Assembly: GCA_026826555.1 (NCBI GenBank)
Contig: JAKSZT010053883.1
Coordinates: 32,283,282 to 32,347,281 of the forward strand
Direction of reading: 5' to 3'
DNA length: 64,000 nucleotides
Origin: Tolypeutes matacus
Taxonomy: Eukaryota > Chordata > Mammalia > Cingulata > Chlamyphoridae
In this document: positions 10,291-20,911 of the stretch, in pieces
How the letters are laid out: every line of letters starts with the position of its first letter
Position numbering within the stretch: position 1 is the stretch's first letter
Notes under the pieces: model-generated
Told to the model about the DNA's origin: nothing
What the model saw: only the letters and a program-made list of their open reading frames with translations
Databases searched by the model: none
Position numbers and translations under genes: made by a program

Positions 10291-11554
10291 AACAAACGCT
10301 ATAATGCATTTTTATTGCTTTGTGGCTTAAAATCCATCCATCCATCTTCTTTCACCAAAGCACCCAGGTCTCCCTTGTGATGGTGTTCTCCTGTAGTCTT
10401 GGCAGGAGGTTAATTCCCAGGGCTCACCCGCCCCCCTGCAGCTCTGGCCAGGGGAAGGGCAGAGGGCATCAAAGTCCTTTGCACTTTCTTCCCCCAGTAC
10501 ATGAGGCCAGTCTGTGATTTAAGCTGGGCCTCTCAGAAGCTGGCCCCTGATGAATCTTGAGCAAATGCCTCAAGGTAGAGGGGGAGTTCAAAGGTCAAAG
10601 TCAAGGTGGTGGCCAGGTGTAAGGATGAGATTCTCCTTAAGTGCAGAACTTTTCTGTTGCACCTGCTGCCAAATCCCCACCTCTTTTCCAAGCCTGGCCT
10701 CGTAGCTCCCATCTAGTCTGGGAGCACCCCAATACCCTTTCATTAGAGTTGCCTTTTGCATCTAGAGTCCCTTTCTGTTGCTCACAATCAGGAACCCTAA
10801 TATATAGAATATTTAAAGTAATGTGACTAGATGAGATAACTCAGGGTAACCATATAAAAAAAGAGGATGGGGGAGAGGATGAGTTCTCTTATAGATGAGC
10901 TATATTTGGAATGAAGATTTGGAGACCAAGACCTCCAGGGCACCGAAAGCTCCAAGCCTGTTACCTTTAACAATGAGCCCAGCCTGAAACCTTTTCTCCC
11001 AGGAGCTAGAGAGAGAGAAGGCCTCCTAAATAGAGTGCTGGCGGAGTAGGAGAGGGACCAGAATTAGGGGTGGGGCAGCGGGAAGAGCTATCATAAGGAT
11101 CGATTATCACCAGTGACTTAGGCCTGAGCGGGATAATCACAATGTGGAGGGCAAAGGCAGCACAGCAGTGGTGAGGGGGTTCAGAAAAAGGAGAGGTGGG
11201 TGTGGCCAGAAGGTTGGGGGGAGCCCCTGAGACCCCAGCTGGAGCAACTCTTTCCTAAGGCCAATGATGTGCAGGAGCCATCCAGTGGGGACAACAGGAC
11301 ACTGTGAAGCAGGACCACCGTGGTGGCATCAGTCCCCCTGCATCCTCGCCACACTCCTCACCACCCTAGCAGCGACGACCTTGGAGACCCTGGTGCTGGG
11401 GCCAGAGGCTGTGCAGACTGGGATGGGGCCTACTGCAAATCCTAGGGGGAGCACCCTGTGGTGAGTGGGTGGGCAGCACTGAGGGAAGACAGGGAGGAGA
11501 TATTCCTGCCAAGGGTATCGGTAAATTGAGGGCGTAAAAACTGAAGGTGCCTAG
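10291..11554. other. No gene seen; unassigned sequence
   Basis: No repeat or exon recognised with confidence. Purine-rich stretches near 10860 and 11010-11240 are not clean simple repeats. Confidence 0.5.
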
Positions 11555-11648
11555 GCCGACAGTTTTCAAAGTCTGTGCATCCAAATTACCCAGGAAGCAG
11601 ATTCCCTGGAATCTGTATTCTTAATACCCCCCAGGTGATTCCAACACT
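11555..11648. mobile_element. hAT-Charlie MITE relic (MER5A-like)
   Basis: The text 'gttttcaaagtctgtgcatc' then 'aaattacccaggaagcagat' and 'ccccaggtgattccaac' follows the MER5A layout, with its terminal inverted repeats largely lost. Confidence 0.5.
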
Positions 11649-11724
11649 AACATGCTTGCTTATCCTATGTGCTGCCTGCAGCTGGATTTGCCAAGCTGAA
11701 AAACATCATTTTCAACAAATCCTT

Positions 11725-11775
11725 ATGTTAAAAAAAGAAAAGAAAGGAAAGGAATAGAAAAGAAAAGAAAGACCA
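11725..11775 (+). repeat. AAAG-rich simple repeat
   Basis: An A-rich tract of AAAAG and AAAGG units; no parent retroelement is obvious. Confidence 0.8.
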
Positions 11776-12109
11776 GAAAGTTTTTCAAGTCAAACTGCAG
11801 CTCCAGTGACTATCACCTTTAACCCCCAAAAAGCCCCCCATCGTAGCTTTCAAGTGTCAATCCAAGTGCTGAGCCCGAATTACCTAACCTTCAGCTTTAA
11901 AGAGCTGCAGCAAAAGGCCAGAAGGGAAACCACAGCACTTTGCAGGAAGTTTCTCTACTTTGGATATTTGAAAGGCAGAAGACTTTCAGAGAGGGACAAC
12001 TTTTAAGAGAAGTCACTTATTTAAAAGAAAAGTCTCAACTAAGTAAGACAATCCCTTGAAAGCGCTTACTTGTGACTTAAATGGATCCCTTCTTGTTTAG
12101 ATAATTAGA
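11776..12109. other. No gene seen; unassigned sequence
   Basis: No repeat or exon recognised. Confidence 0.4.
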
Positions 12110-12720
12110 AGCAATCTCTGGACAGACCCTGTCACTCCCCGGCTTCCTCCCCCTGATAACTCCCCAATGCCTGTAACTGTATACCACAAAGCACGGCCTG
12201 AAGTAATAGGTGGTAGATGAGTAAAGGGCTCCTTGCGGTTGAAAGGGCGAAACCAGGATTCATCAGAACCCTTCTGATGCTGACACAAACTGGCCACGTT
12301 GCCAGGAGAGGGATACCTCACGTGACCACCATCGAGTCAAGGCTTCAAACAGCATTAGCCCTTAGGACCCCGAGTCCATGGAACTCCATTAGGATTCCCA
12401 GCAAACCCCTTGTCTGGGACCCAAGGTCCTCCACAACCTGGCCCCAGCCCACATGTCCAGCCCCAGCGCCTTCCTTCCACACACGCATACCCACACCTGA
12501 AGTTGTCACCACACCAGCTGCTTGTGCTTTACAAAGCACTTAAGACACTTTCACGCCCCTTCCCTGGCAGAGCTCACTCAGGGCCGGGAATGCCTTTCCT
12601 CCTCTGTTTTCAGCACTTGCTCAGGACTCATCTTCTCTATGGCACCCTCACCTCTCCCTCCTGCGTACATCGGCTGCTCTGTGCTGTGGGCTCTGTGGCA
12701 ACCCTGAACAACCTGCGTGG
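12110..12720 (+). repeat. L2 LINE fragments
   Basis: L2 text in order: 'gataactccccaatgcctgt', 'caaaccccttgtctgggacc', 'caaggtcctccacaacctgg', 'ggccgggaatgcctttcctc'. About 110 bases near 12200-12310 do not fit and may be a small insertion. Open frames across this region are chance. Confidence 0.7.
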
Positions 12721-12794
12721 TGATTAGCCCGAGTCCCTCCTTATTAACCGAGGGCTCAGGAAGGGCTGAGAGTGTGAGCCTACTAAGGAGACAT

Positions 12795-13030
12795 GTGTTG
12801 GCAATGCTAATAGCTGCCATCTGTTGGCACTTCCTAAAGCCAGGCATTATTGTATGCTCTCTACATGCATTATCACAAGTAACCCTAACAACCTGACTCA
12901 CCAGTGGAGTTCAGTTATTATCAGTTATGATTATTTTCACTCACGGTTGACTTTACCCAAAGTCACATGACCAGTAAGTGGCAGAGCAGGGATTTGAACC
13001 TATATTCTCAAACATTTTATTATGTCACTT
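12795..13030 (-). repeat. MIR element
   Basis: Reverse MIR: 'aaagccaggcattattgtat', 'cccaaagtcacatgaccagt', 'ggcagagcagggatttgaac'. Its right end carries a CTCF-like word at 12814-12827. Confidence 0.8.
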
Positions 13031-13364
13031 CAGAACTGCAAGGTGAGCCCAACTCCAGAGCTGGCTGCCTCAGAGGCTACATGATGTCATGGTAAACCCA
13101 TGTTCTCTACATCTATCCACTCTGTATCCTCTGCTCTGCCCTCAGGCTGGTTCCCCTCTGGTGCCAAGACGGTGGGAACAGTTCCAGGAATCATATCTAG
13201 ACACAACAAATGTCCAGAGGAAGGAAGGGAACATAGGGTGGAGACTTAAAACTTCATCTCTGGAGTCAGGCAGGCTTACTCCCAGGTGTCTGACCTTCAG
13301 CAAGTCAGGTGTAAGCAAAGATACAGCAAAGATTACATGGGCTGTCTAGAAAAGAGCTCTCCAT
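13031..13364. other. No gene seen; possible decayed MIR at 13225-13345
   Basis: The phrase 'ctctggagtcaggcaggctt' near 13258 with 'gtctgaccttcagcaagtca' near 13288 hints at a degraded forward MIR. Nothing else is recognised. Confidence 0.4.
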
Positions 13365-13690
13365 CTTCCCTCTTTCACCTTAGGTCTTTGCCTATTGCAC
13401 TCTTCTACCTCTTCTTTGCCTAACACACACCTATTCTTTCTTTAGGAATCAGCTTCAGCCTCACCTCCTCCAGGAAGCCTTCCCTGATGTCACACACACC
13501 CTCAGGCTGGGTACGATGCCCTGTGTGCCCTGAGCACCCTATACTTGCCCAGTTGATAAACTTAACTCACAGTACTATAACTGCTTGTTTCACTGTCTCT
13601 TCCACACTAGACCATGAGCTGAGGGAAGGAGTCACCAATACAGTAACTGACCTGTATAAGGAGCTTAAAAAATATCTGCTGAATATTCAA
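13365..13690 (+). repeat. L2 LINE 3' end
   Basis: Clear L2 3' text: 'ctcctccaggaagccttccc', 'gcttgtttcactgtctcttc', 'agaccatgagctgagggaag'. The tail 'aaaatatctgctgaatattc' replaces the usual 'aataaatgtttgttgaatga'. Confidence 0.75.
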
Positions 13691-13937
13691 GCAGAAGATG
13701 GAAGGTCATTTAACAGAGACATTGTAGCATTGGCTTGGCAGTTTAATTAGATCATCTTCAGGTCTTGAAAGCAGACAATTCTTGAGCACATCAGTTTGCC
13801 TTTGTTCAGGGGGATGGGGGACCCATGGCCACCGTGTCTGAAGAGCCAAGTGAGTCAGTGCAGAAAAAATGTCTCCTGAGTCTCTCCCCCGCAATCTGGG
13901 ATAACCTTCCAAAAGATGTAGTCAAGAGTCAGGGCCA

Positions 13938-14293
13938 ACCCAGGTGTCCATCAACAGATGAATGGATAAACAAACTGTGGTCTATTCACACGATGGAATA
14001 TTATGCAGCTGTAAGAAGAAATGAAGTCATAAAGCATATGGCAACATGGATGAACCTGGAGGACATTATGTTGAGTGAAGCAAGCCAGACACAAAAGGAC
14101 AAATACTGTATGAATGCATTACTATGAACCAAATATATTGTGTAATATATTGTTTGATTCAAAAAAAAAATTTATATGTATCCATTACATTTAATTGAGA
14201 AATGTTTATATTTATTCATCTGTGTTTACTTTTTAGTTTTTAATTGTTTAAATTTTCAATTATTACATGTACAAAATAAAGTTAAAAAAAAAA
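13938..14293 (+). mobile_element. 5'-truncated L1 insertion with 14-bp duplication
   Basis: The end of L1 ORF2 and the 3' UTR are present: 'ggtgtccatcaacagatgaa', 'cgatggaatattatgcagct', 'acaaaaggacaaatactgta', then a short AT-rich 3' UTR with AATAAA near 14275 and a poly-A run. Flanks are a perfect 14-bp duplication, AAGAGTCAGGGCCA, at 13924-13937 and 14294-14307. The clean duplication and intact tail suggest a lineage-specific insertion. The open frame at 13825-14127 crosses the junction and is not a gene. Confidence 0.95.
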
Positions 14294-14307
14294 AAGAGTC
14301 AGGGCCA

Positions 14308-14545
14308 GAGCACTGATCCTCGAGTCACACAAACCCTACGCTCAAGTTCTGGCTCTGCTGTTTCCTGACTGTGCTGTTGAGCAAGTCTCATCATCTCTCT
14401 GAGCCTTAGTGTCTTCATCTGTAAAATGGGGTTAAAAGCAATACTTTTTCCACAGGGTGGTTGTCAGGATTAAGTGAGGTAAGGTATATAGAGAGTCAAG
14501 CACATAGTAAATCCTCAATAAATGCTGGCTTCTCTTATCATTGTG
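14308..14545 (+). repeat. MIR element
   Basis: Forward, nearly full-length MIR: 'gttctggctctgctgtttcc', 'cttcatctgtaaaatggggt', 'cctcaataaatgctggcttc'. It abuts the right flank of the L1 insertion. Confidence 0.88.
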
Positions 14546-14912
14546 TATATTTTCAGTGACAAAATAGCACAGAAGTGTTGAACCATTTTAAAACCTTATC
14601 TCTGGGCTTAGTCTCTGGACCCTCAAAGAGGCTTGCTTTTGGGGATGGCATGATAGCTAAGAGTAGAAGGTTCATTGGCTGAGTGCACTACTGTCCCTCA
14701 ACATAGATGAACTAATGAAGATGGAGATGAGGTCATTGACAGCTGCTGAAAAATGCAGGCTAGTGGGCAGGCTTGAAGCCAAGCTCTCCAAGTAGTAATA
14801 GCTAATTGCATATTGAGTTGGGGAAGTGTTTTTGGAATAGAACTTTCATCAATATTTCCTCTAGGACAGTTTTAGGAATTGTGGCAGAAGAAGATGCTCA
14901 ACAGCACTGCTG
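14546..14912. other. No gene seen; unassigned sequence
   Basis: No repeat or exon recognised. Confidence 0.4.
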
Positions 14913-14914
14913 AT

Positions 14915-15045
14915 ATTAGAAAGAACACTAGGCTAGGAGCCATGACACTTGGATTCTTGTTCCAGCACTGCCGGGGTCTTGCTTGGGGATCTTGAACAAG
15001 TCCCTGCCCCGCTCTGGCCTCAGCGACCTGACAAGTGTCTCTTGG
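14915..15045 (+). repeat. MIR-family fragment
   Basis: Forward text 'aacactaggctaggagccat', 'ttccagcactgccggggtct', 'cttgaacaagtccctgcccc' matches a MIR-related subfamily lacking the usual 3' tail. Confidence 0.6.
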
Positions 15046-15059
15046 TCCTGTGGCACTTC

Positions 15060-15350
15060 TTACAGCACGGTGGTAAAGATAGCAGCCTTTAGACCCCAAG
15101 GGAACTGAGTTCAAGTTCCAGCTCTACCACTTAGAAAAGTAACCCTTGGCACGTTGCTTAACCCCTCCAAGCAAGGCCCAAGCTGATTTCGTGTAAACTG
15201 GGGATAAGACAGGTACCGACTTCACAGGACCTACCTAGCTCTGTTCTCCTACCAGATCTTATGAGGATTAAAGGAGATAATTATGTAAAGCTCTTAGCCA
15301 GTACCAGCACCTAGGTCCTCAGTAAGCGGTAGCTGTTGTTATTATTTTGA
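15060..15350 (+). repeat. MIR element
   Basis: Forward MIR: 'gttcaagttccagctctacc', 'gcacgttgcttaacccctcc', 'gaggattaaaggagataatt', with the tail 'tcctcagtaagcggtagctg'. Confidence 0.8.
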
Positions 15351-15760
15351 TTCCAGTAATTCTCTTGGCACTTTCGATGACAGTGAAACCTGGGAAAACC
15401 TCGCACAGGCTGTGCATTTGACAGAGATGCACAAATACCCTCCAAATAGGGACATCACAGCCCAGATGACAGTGAGGGACTCAGTCCCAGGGCTTTAGAG
15501 CTTTCTGCTTCATTTAGCCTCCAAATCCCTTTGAACCAGTCTAGCAGCCAATCAAGGTTGTCAGCTCTAAGCCTCAGGCATATTAGGTGTACTCTACTAC
15601 TAAACTCATGGCTTCAATCCCCAGCAGAGGAAGACTCCACCTCAAAAAGAAAGAAAGAGAAAAAATGTTTGTAGAGATCGGGAAAGTGACATGCTGTAAT
15701 TGCATCCACTACTAATTTTTAAGGTTCTTTTTGAAAAGGAAGAAAGAAAAACTTTGCTCT
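15351..15760. other. No gene seen; unassigned sequence
   Basis: No clear repeat. The stretch 'atcaaggttgtcagctctaa' near 15551 reads as unique sequence. A short purine-rich tract is at 15640-15665. Confidence 0.4.
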
Positions 15761-15761
15761 A

Positions 15762-16490
15762 CCAGTGGTTAAGAGCCAGGGCTGGAGAAGCAGACAGATG
15801 TGGATTTTTTTTTTTTTTTTTTTAGGTACGAGGGCCAGGGATTTAACCTAGAGACTCATAAGTGGGAAGCTGATGCTCAACCACTGAGCTACATTGGTGC
15901 CCATGAGTTGATTTTTTTCGTTTGTTTCTTGTTTGCTTTTAGGAAGGGAAGCAGGCGCTCAACCGCTTGAGCCACATCATTTTTTTTTTAATAAGTTTAA
16001 TGTTAATACTGTATGTTTACATATCAGTTGGTACAATTTACATCAAGTTGTATACTTATTCATCTTTGCCAAGACATTATATACAACAAATATACATATT
16101 CAATAATTAGGAATTTGCAAAACTTCAGATCTGTACTCTCAGGTTTGTTCGTTCATGATAATTCTGATAGGGATCATCAGCATACCAGTTTTGCCTCTTC
16201 CAGAAAGACGTTGTCATTTTATCTAAGAGTTTACTTTGGATTTTATTGCAGAACACAAAAATCCAGACGTGGATTTAAATCCAGTTTCTCTACCACTCGC
16301 TATCCATGACCAAGGGCAAGTTACTTCATCTCTCTAAGGCTCAGTTGTCTCATTTGTAAGATGAGGATTAAAAATAGCACCTATCTTGGTTTTGCTGGTG
16401 GGATAAAATGTGATGATAAATGTAAAGCTCCTAGCACAGTATCTAGTATACAGTAAGTACTCAATAAACATGTGATAGTATTATTACTAT
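15762..16490 (+). repeat. MIR element split by a 456-bp retroposon composite
   Basis: The MIR 5' part at 15762-15807 ('ccagtggttaagagccaggg') resumes at 16264 ('ttaaatccagtttctctacc') and continues to 'gtactcaataaacatgtgat'. The split falls exactly at a duplicated 13-bp word, 15795-15807 and 16264-16276 (one mismatch), so the insert is 15808-16263. Confidence 0.85.
15808..16263 (-). mobile_element. Composite retroposon: two SINE heads plus unidentified A-tailed sequence
   Basis: Read on the minus strand the order is: about 270 bases of unidentified AT-rich sequence (16263 to about 15990) ending in a short poly-A, a DAS-like head ('gatgtggctcaagcggttga', 15980-15905), a second head ('aatgtagctcagtggttgag', 15904-15823) and a final poly-A. 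One target duplication brackets the whole. The unidentified part contains ATTAAA shortly before its A run and could be an L1 3' UTR or a retrocopied transcript end. Confidence 0.75.
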
Positions 16491-17034
16491 AATAATTAGT
16501 GACAGGAAAGACTAGTGGGGACTTAAATCAGCAAATGATAAGGTTGTTAAGAGGGTGTGAATATTCATGAGCTGATCTACCAGTAGTGGTGTTTGACCAG
16601 TTGGTGGACATTAGCCCAGCACAGACGGCCTAAGGGCTATTGAAGGCTCAGACACTATAGAGAGGTTTAACCCCCTCACTTATACTGGCCCAGATTAACA
16701 GAGTCCTACACCCTTTCTCAACTTGCTGGGTAAGGCCGGTAAGTTCCTTCCCTTCTCTGTACCCCAATTTCCTCACTTTCTGTCAGAGTTAACGATTAGC
16801 CTGGAGGGCTTTTAAGTTTCCACATTGCTATAATTTTAGGGTTGCCAAAGTGAATGCCAAAACAATTGCTGTGTGCACATTCATCTGGTTGCCTCATTGT
16901 GTTCTGCCTTAATTAAGACTTTCATGGTTATTGCAGTTGCCACCTTCAAGCTTTGGGGTAGGTTTGGGGAGAGCTGACATCTTTAAACTTATTTATATCC
17001 TGACTTGGGACCTCTTGTGGACAGAGCCCGAGCT
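16491..17034. other. No gene seen; mostly unassigned
   Basis: A short MIR-like piece may lie at 16730-16790 ('accccaatttcctcactttc'). The rest is unrecognised. Confidence 0.4.
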
Positions 17035-17180
17035 TGAGCCCAAGCTGGGCCCAGCTCTCAATTCTTCCACTTTCTAAGTCTATAGCTTTGAGACGGTCAC
17101 TGGCCTCTCTTGACCTCAGTTTTCCTCAGCTGTGAAATGAGAATAACAATTCCCATGATGGACCATCGCAAAGATTACAG
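17035..17180 (+). repeat. MIR fragment
   Basis: Forward MIR middle: 'aattcttccactttctaagt', 'cctcagttttcctcagctgt', 'gaaatgagaataacaattcc'. Confidence 0.65.
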
Positions 17181-17525
17181 GAGAGAGGACCAGTGCAGAG
17201 GAGGGCAAAGTGTCCAAGCCGGTCCACTCTGACTCAACTTCTGCCTGCAAGGTGGGAGCAGATACACACCCACTTCTGCTGGATTTGCACCTGGGTGTTT
17301 GCTGGCATCTGTGACCAGCTGCGAGGGCAGAGCCTGCAGGATAATAATCAGCACTGAGGAAGCAGAGCGGAAAACCAGCCTGAGGACAATGCTGGAGCCC
17401 CAGTGCCCAGCTGCACTTAGAACCAGACCCACCCTTTAAAATAAAAGTGAAAAAAAAATTTTTTTAATCAAATGAGACTTTATTTTTTCCAAAGCAATGA
17501 TCGCCTTCTAATATATAATTGACCC
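17181..17525. other. No gene seen; unassigned sequence
   Basis: No repeat or exon recognised. The minus-strand open frame at 17175-17432 has no domain. Confidence 0.4.
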
Positions 17526-17529
17526 ATTT

Positions 17530-17695
17530 ATTATGTTTATTGTTTACTATCCAACCCTCCCCACTAGAAGTAAGGTCCAGGAGGGCAGGGATACACTTTT
17601 GTACACTGATATATTCCTAGCACCCAGCACAGTGCTGGCACATAGTAGGTGCTCAATAAATATCTGTTGAATGAAGGAAGGAAGGCGCTTTGAAA
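17530..17695 (+). repeat. L2 LINE 3' terminus
   Basis: Textbook L2 tail: 'aaggtccaggagggcaggga', 'cagcacagtgctggcacata', 'gtaggtgctcaataaatatc' and 'tgttgaatgaaggaagg'. Confidence 0.88.
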
Positions 17696-18075
17696 CTCTA
17701 GAGAAGGTTGCAAATATCTCAAATGATAATTATAGATAGCTCCTCATAAAGTTGTTTTTTTTATTTGCTGATTGGATTTTCCATTTGGCTGATAACCTGA
17801 GATAGAGCCACCTACTCCTCAGATGGAAAACCATGGCTAACCCTGGGAGCTTCATCTCAAAAGGCAAAACATGACCACAGATAACGGGGTCTTTGCCTTT
17901 GGAGGTCACGTCCCCTGAGAGTCTGCCACAGCAGAAAAACCAAAACACGTAACCCCCTGAGAAACAAAATGAACGAAAAGTTATTTGCCCTCATTCGCTG
18001 AATATCTCAGGATCCTATCCTTGACTACCTTCCCTTCTCACTCCTCAAGATCTCCCTGAGTGAGCCCATTCCCTC
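17696..18075. other. No gene seen; unassigned sequence
   Basis: No repeat or exon recognised. Confidence 0.4.
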
Positions 18076-18085
18076 CCAAGGTTTT

Positions 18086-18187
18086 TTGTTTTGTTTTGTT
18101 TGTTATTTTTTGAGGTACCGGGGATTGAATCCATGACCTCGTATGCGAGAAGCCGGCGCTCAACCACTGAGCCACATCAGCTCCGCT
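18086..18187 (-). mobile_element. Monomeric tRNA-derived SINE (B-type head)
   Basis: On the minus strand the head reads 'tgatgtggctcagtggttga' with B box 'ggattcaatccccgg' (minus), and ends 'ggtacctcaaaaaataac' into a (CAAAA)n tail. Flanks share a short word, CAAGGTTTT, at 18077-18085 and 18188-18196. This is the head type found as the second unit of the heterodimers at 15808-16263 and 59095-59337. Confidence 0.88.
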
Positions 18188-18199
18188 CAAGGTTTTCAA

Positions 18200-18970
18200 T
18201 ACCTCCCTCTCTGCTGAAGCCTCCCAGACCTCCTTCTCCAGCCCTAGTCCCAGATATTATTAAGCTGCTTACCCAACCTTCCCACTTGGACAAACTGGGT
18301 CGGTTACGGAATTTGCAAAGCCCAGTGCAAAACGAAAATGTGGGGACTTTTGTTCAAAAATTATGAAGAATGTCAAAAGACAGTAAGAGCAGAGCTTTAC
18401 TGTGCCCAGGACAACGGCACAGGTGGGATGCCCATGAGGCCAGCCCCGAATGCCTCCATTTCAAACTCAACATTTCCAAACTTTAACTCATCCTTTCTCC
18501 CACCCCAACATGCACCTCCTCATAAATTCCTTATCTTAAAGGACAGGCCCTCACAGCACTTCGCAGATGACTGCCCCATCCCAACCTCAGAAGCCTATTG
18601 ATTCTACCTCCAGGTGCCTCAGCGTCTCTCCACCTCTCCGTTCCAGGGGCTGCTGCCCTACCCAGGCCGCGGGCTTTCCAGCAAGAGCCTCCCAACCACA
18701 CCCTGCCTCCAGGCCCAGGTCCCCTCCCCATGGCAGCCAGGGTGACCTGCCTAAAGCTCAAATCCTTAAGAGAAAGCTCGGGCTCCTCAATAGGACGGAT
18801 CGGGCCCCAGGACAGGACCTCCGCTTCCTTCTCCAGCCTTGCACGGCAACCACCTGAACTTGATATAGCTCTCTCCCCACGCCATTGCCATTCGTAGCTT
18901 GAAACACCTTTCCTCTAATCCCCGCCCCTTTCCCCTTCGTCAGGTTTCCTCCTGGGAAGCTTTGAGACCT
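18200..18970 (+). repeat. L2-like fragments with an unidentified repeat between
   Basis: L2-style text appears at 18220-18290 ('cctccttctccagccctagt'), 18470-18540 ('catttccaaactttaactca') and 18600-18760. Between them, 18300-18420 ('gcaaagcccagtgcaaaacg', 'aaaattatgaagaatgtcaa') resembles an old MER-type repeat I cannot name. Several overlapping open frames here are chance. Confidence 0.45.
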
Positions 18971-20460
18971 GGGGAGCACCTCTCCTCGGGGCCCCCTTGG
19001 CCCTCATTCTTGCCCACCACAGCATTATTCATGAAATGGTCTAATTCCGGTCATTGGCCCAATGGGCAAGCTACTGAGGGTGCCTCTCCTGCTCCCCACT
19101 GCCCTCCTGGGACTGCACAGGCCATTGTAGCTCTACCTGGGGTAGGTTCTAAGGAGGAAAACGGACGGTGGTGACCTTCCAACTGATGGGCCAGAAATAA
19201 AGACACATGCAAACAAGCTCAATCAACATGCCTTCATCAAAATCCCTCTAGAAAAGGTATGAGACACCAACCACACGAGCTTGCACAGGTACTTCATGCA
19301 CTCATGGTCGTTCCAGGATACACAGGTGCACATTTAACTTGGGGGATGGGGAAGATTTGGAGAGATAGCCATGCTTACATGTTTCCTCTCCAACATCCAG
19401 CCCCCTCCCCACCTCCCTCCCTCCAAACCTGTGGGGCAGGACGATTGGGTCAATCTGGGGCAACCCTGATGCCCCTAGAGGTGCCCTGGGGGGTCTAAGG
19501 GCCCACTGACATCCTGTGTTCTCGTGAATTTCCTTTTTTATAGAAACTAGAAGGCAAATAGATCCCTGGAAGAGAAGCAAACATTTGTACTCACCATGAC
19601 TTCATTTTCTGGTATCCTGATCATTTAAAAACTTGAAAAAGAACAAGATGTCTTTTCTTTACCCGCATAGCTAATTATCAAGAATATTGAAACTGTTTAT
19701 ATCATTTTAGGGGAATAAGATAAGAAAACATCTTAAGAGGAAACATGACCCATACTTTAAAAGATGGACATCATATGCGGGAAAACATTCTGAATGAGAT
19801 CAATATAAACAGGGTTCACTGTATTTTAAATAGCAGGATTTAAGTAGGCTTTTATTCATAATGGCAGCGATGGACAGTCCTTTAAATTATACTGAAGCAT
19901 CAAGGGGACAAAAGGAGAGAGAGGAGTCAACGATGGCTCAGAAAGCATATCTGCGGGTTCCTAAATGAAAGAAAATTAAAATGCATTTTTCCAGAAAGCC
20001 AAACAAATTATAAGTAGGAACAATTAGGTGATGACAATTCCTCTGGTAAAAATATATATATTTATAATGGAGCTGGAAGGAGCCAGAGTCCTCCAGTTGC
20101 ATGTGAGCTATTTTAATTTAGGATAAAAATATTCAGAGAAGAAATGGGGGCAGGAACTTCCATCCAGATAGAACTGTAAGCCACACTTGAGATCATCCAG
20201 CTAGTTAGTACCAGATTTTGACCATGAAACCACAAGAGAATAAACAGTTCATCCTGAGAAAGCTGGGATTCTGAATTGTCCAGGAAGTCTTCTGATTGTC
20301 TAAAAATGCAAACATCATTTAAGGAGCAAGTATTACAAGTTATGTCATCTAAGACACACTCAGAGACATATTTATTTATAAGGGGGAAAAAGCAGGAAGA
20401 TTTATACTTTAGTTTGGGCTTTTGAGAGAGTTTACCAAGCAACGTTTGGCCCCATTTTGC
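18971..20460. other. No gene seen; mostly unassigned unique sequence
   Basis: No confident repeat. AT-rich sequence at 19600-20110 shows no repeat signature and may be partly conserved non-coding DNA. Open frames at 19259-19580 shadow each other. Confidence 0.45.
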
Positions 20461-20462
20461 AG

Positions 20463-20514
20463 GGCTTCTGGTTGAAAGCTTTCATTTTGAAGAGCCATTA
20501 AATCTACAACCCAG
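20463..20514 (+). other. Candidate 52-nt internal exon (splice signals only)
   Basis: The segment is preceded by 'ttggccccattttgcag', an acceptable 3' splice site with a modest pyrimidine tract. It is followed by 'cccag/gtaagttc', a near-perfect 5' splice site. Of three frames only the third stays open. No protein family is recognised, so a lncRNA exon or a chance pairing are the likely alternatives. It lies just upstream of the candidate enhancer at 20630-21480. Confidence 0.22.
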
Positions 20515-20798
20515 GTAAGTTCCTGCCTTGACTCCTCCATCTACCCAGAGAACAAACAAGAGGAAGACTCATGTCCCAGGAAGTAGTCAACATACGTGGA
20601 TATTTCTAATTTACCGATAGAAAATTCTCCAGTTAAAAATACAGGCTAGCTAGTAATCTATTTAAAACCACAGCTGACATGATAAATGAAACAGAATAAA
20701 TGTATACAGCAAGCGAGACTCCTCGGAAACACCGGGGGACTGGAGCACTCCTGCTGACAGCGACTTTCCCGTCAGTGGCCTGTCTCTCTTGGAGGCAG

Positions 20799-20808
20799 CT
20801 GTCAATCA
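20799..20808 (-). promoter_or_regulatory. PBX-MEIS/PREP composite site
   Basis: The minus strand reads TGATTGACAG, an exact match to the known PBX-PREP/MEIS decamer. A second exact copy starts 103 bases away, in the same orientation. Confidence 0.55.
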
Positions 20809-20901
20809 TGGGCCAGCCCGCGCTCCCGGGGGAGTTCATTGTGCCCGCAGACAGTTGTGGAATAACTGCTCCTAGGCGTCGGAGCAGCAGATGGAGTGTA
20901 T

Positions 20902-20911
20902 CTGTCAATCA
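20902..20911 (-). promoter_or_regulatory. PBX-MEIS/PREP composite site
   Basis: Second exact TGATTGACAG on the minus strand, followed on the plus strand by 'ttgtcactaattattaac', which adds a homeodomain core. Confidence 0.55.

Noticed and set aside
13825..14127. 100-codon frame as a possible gene
   Set aside because: It crosses the junction of a 5'-truncated L1 insertion and encodes the end of ORF2.
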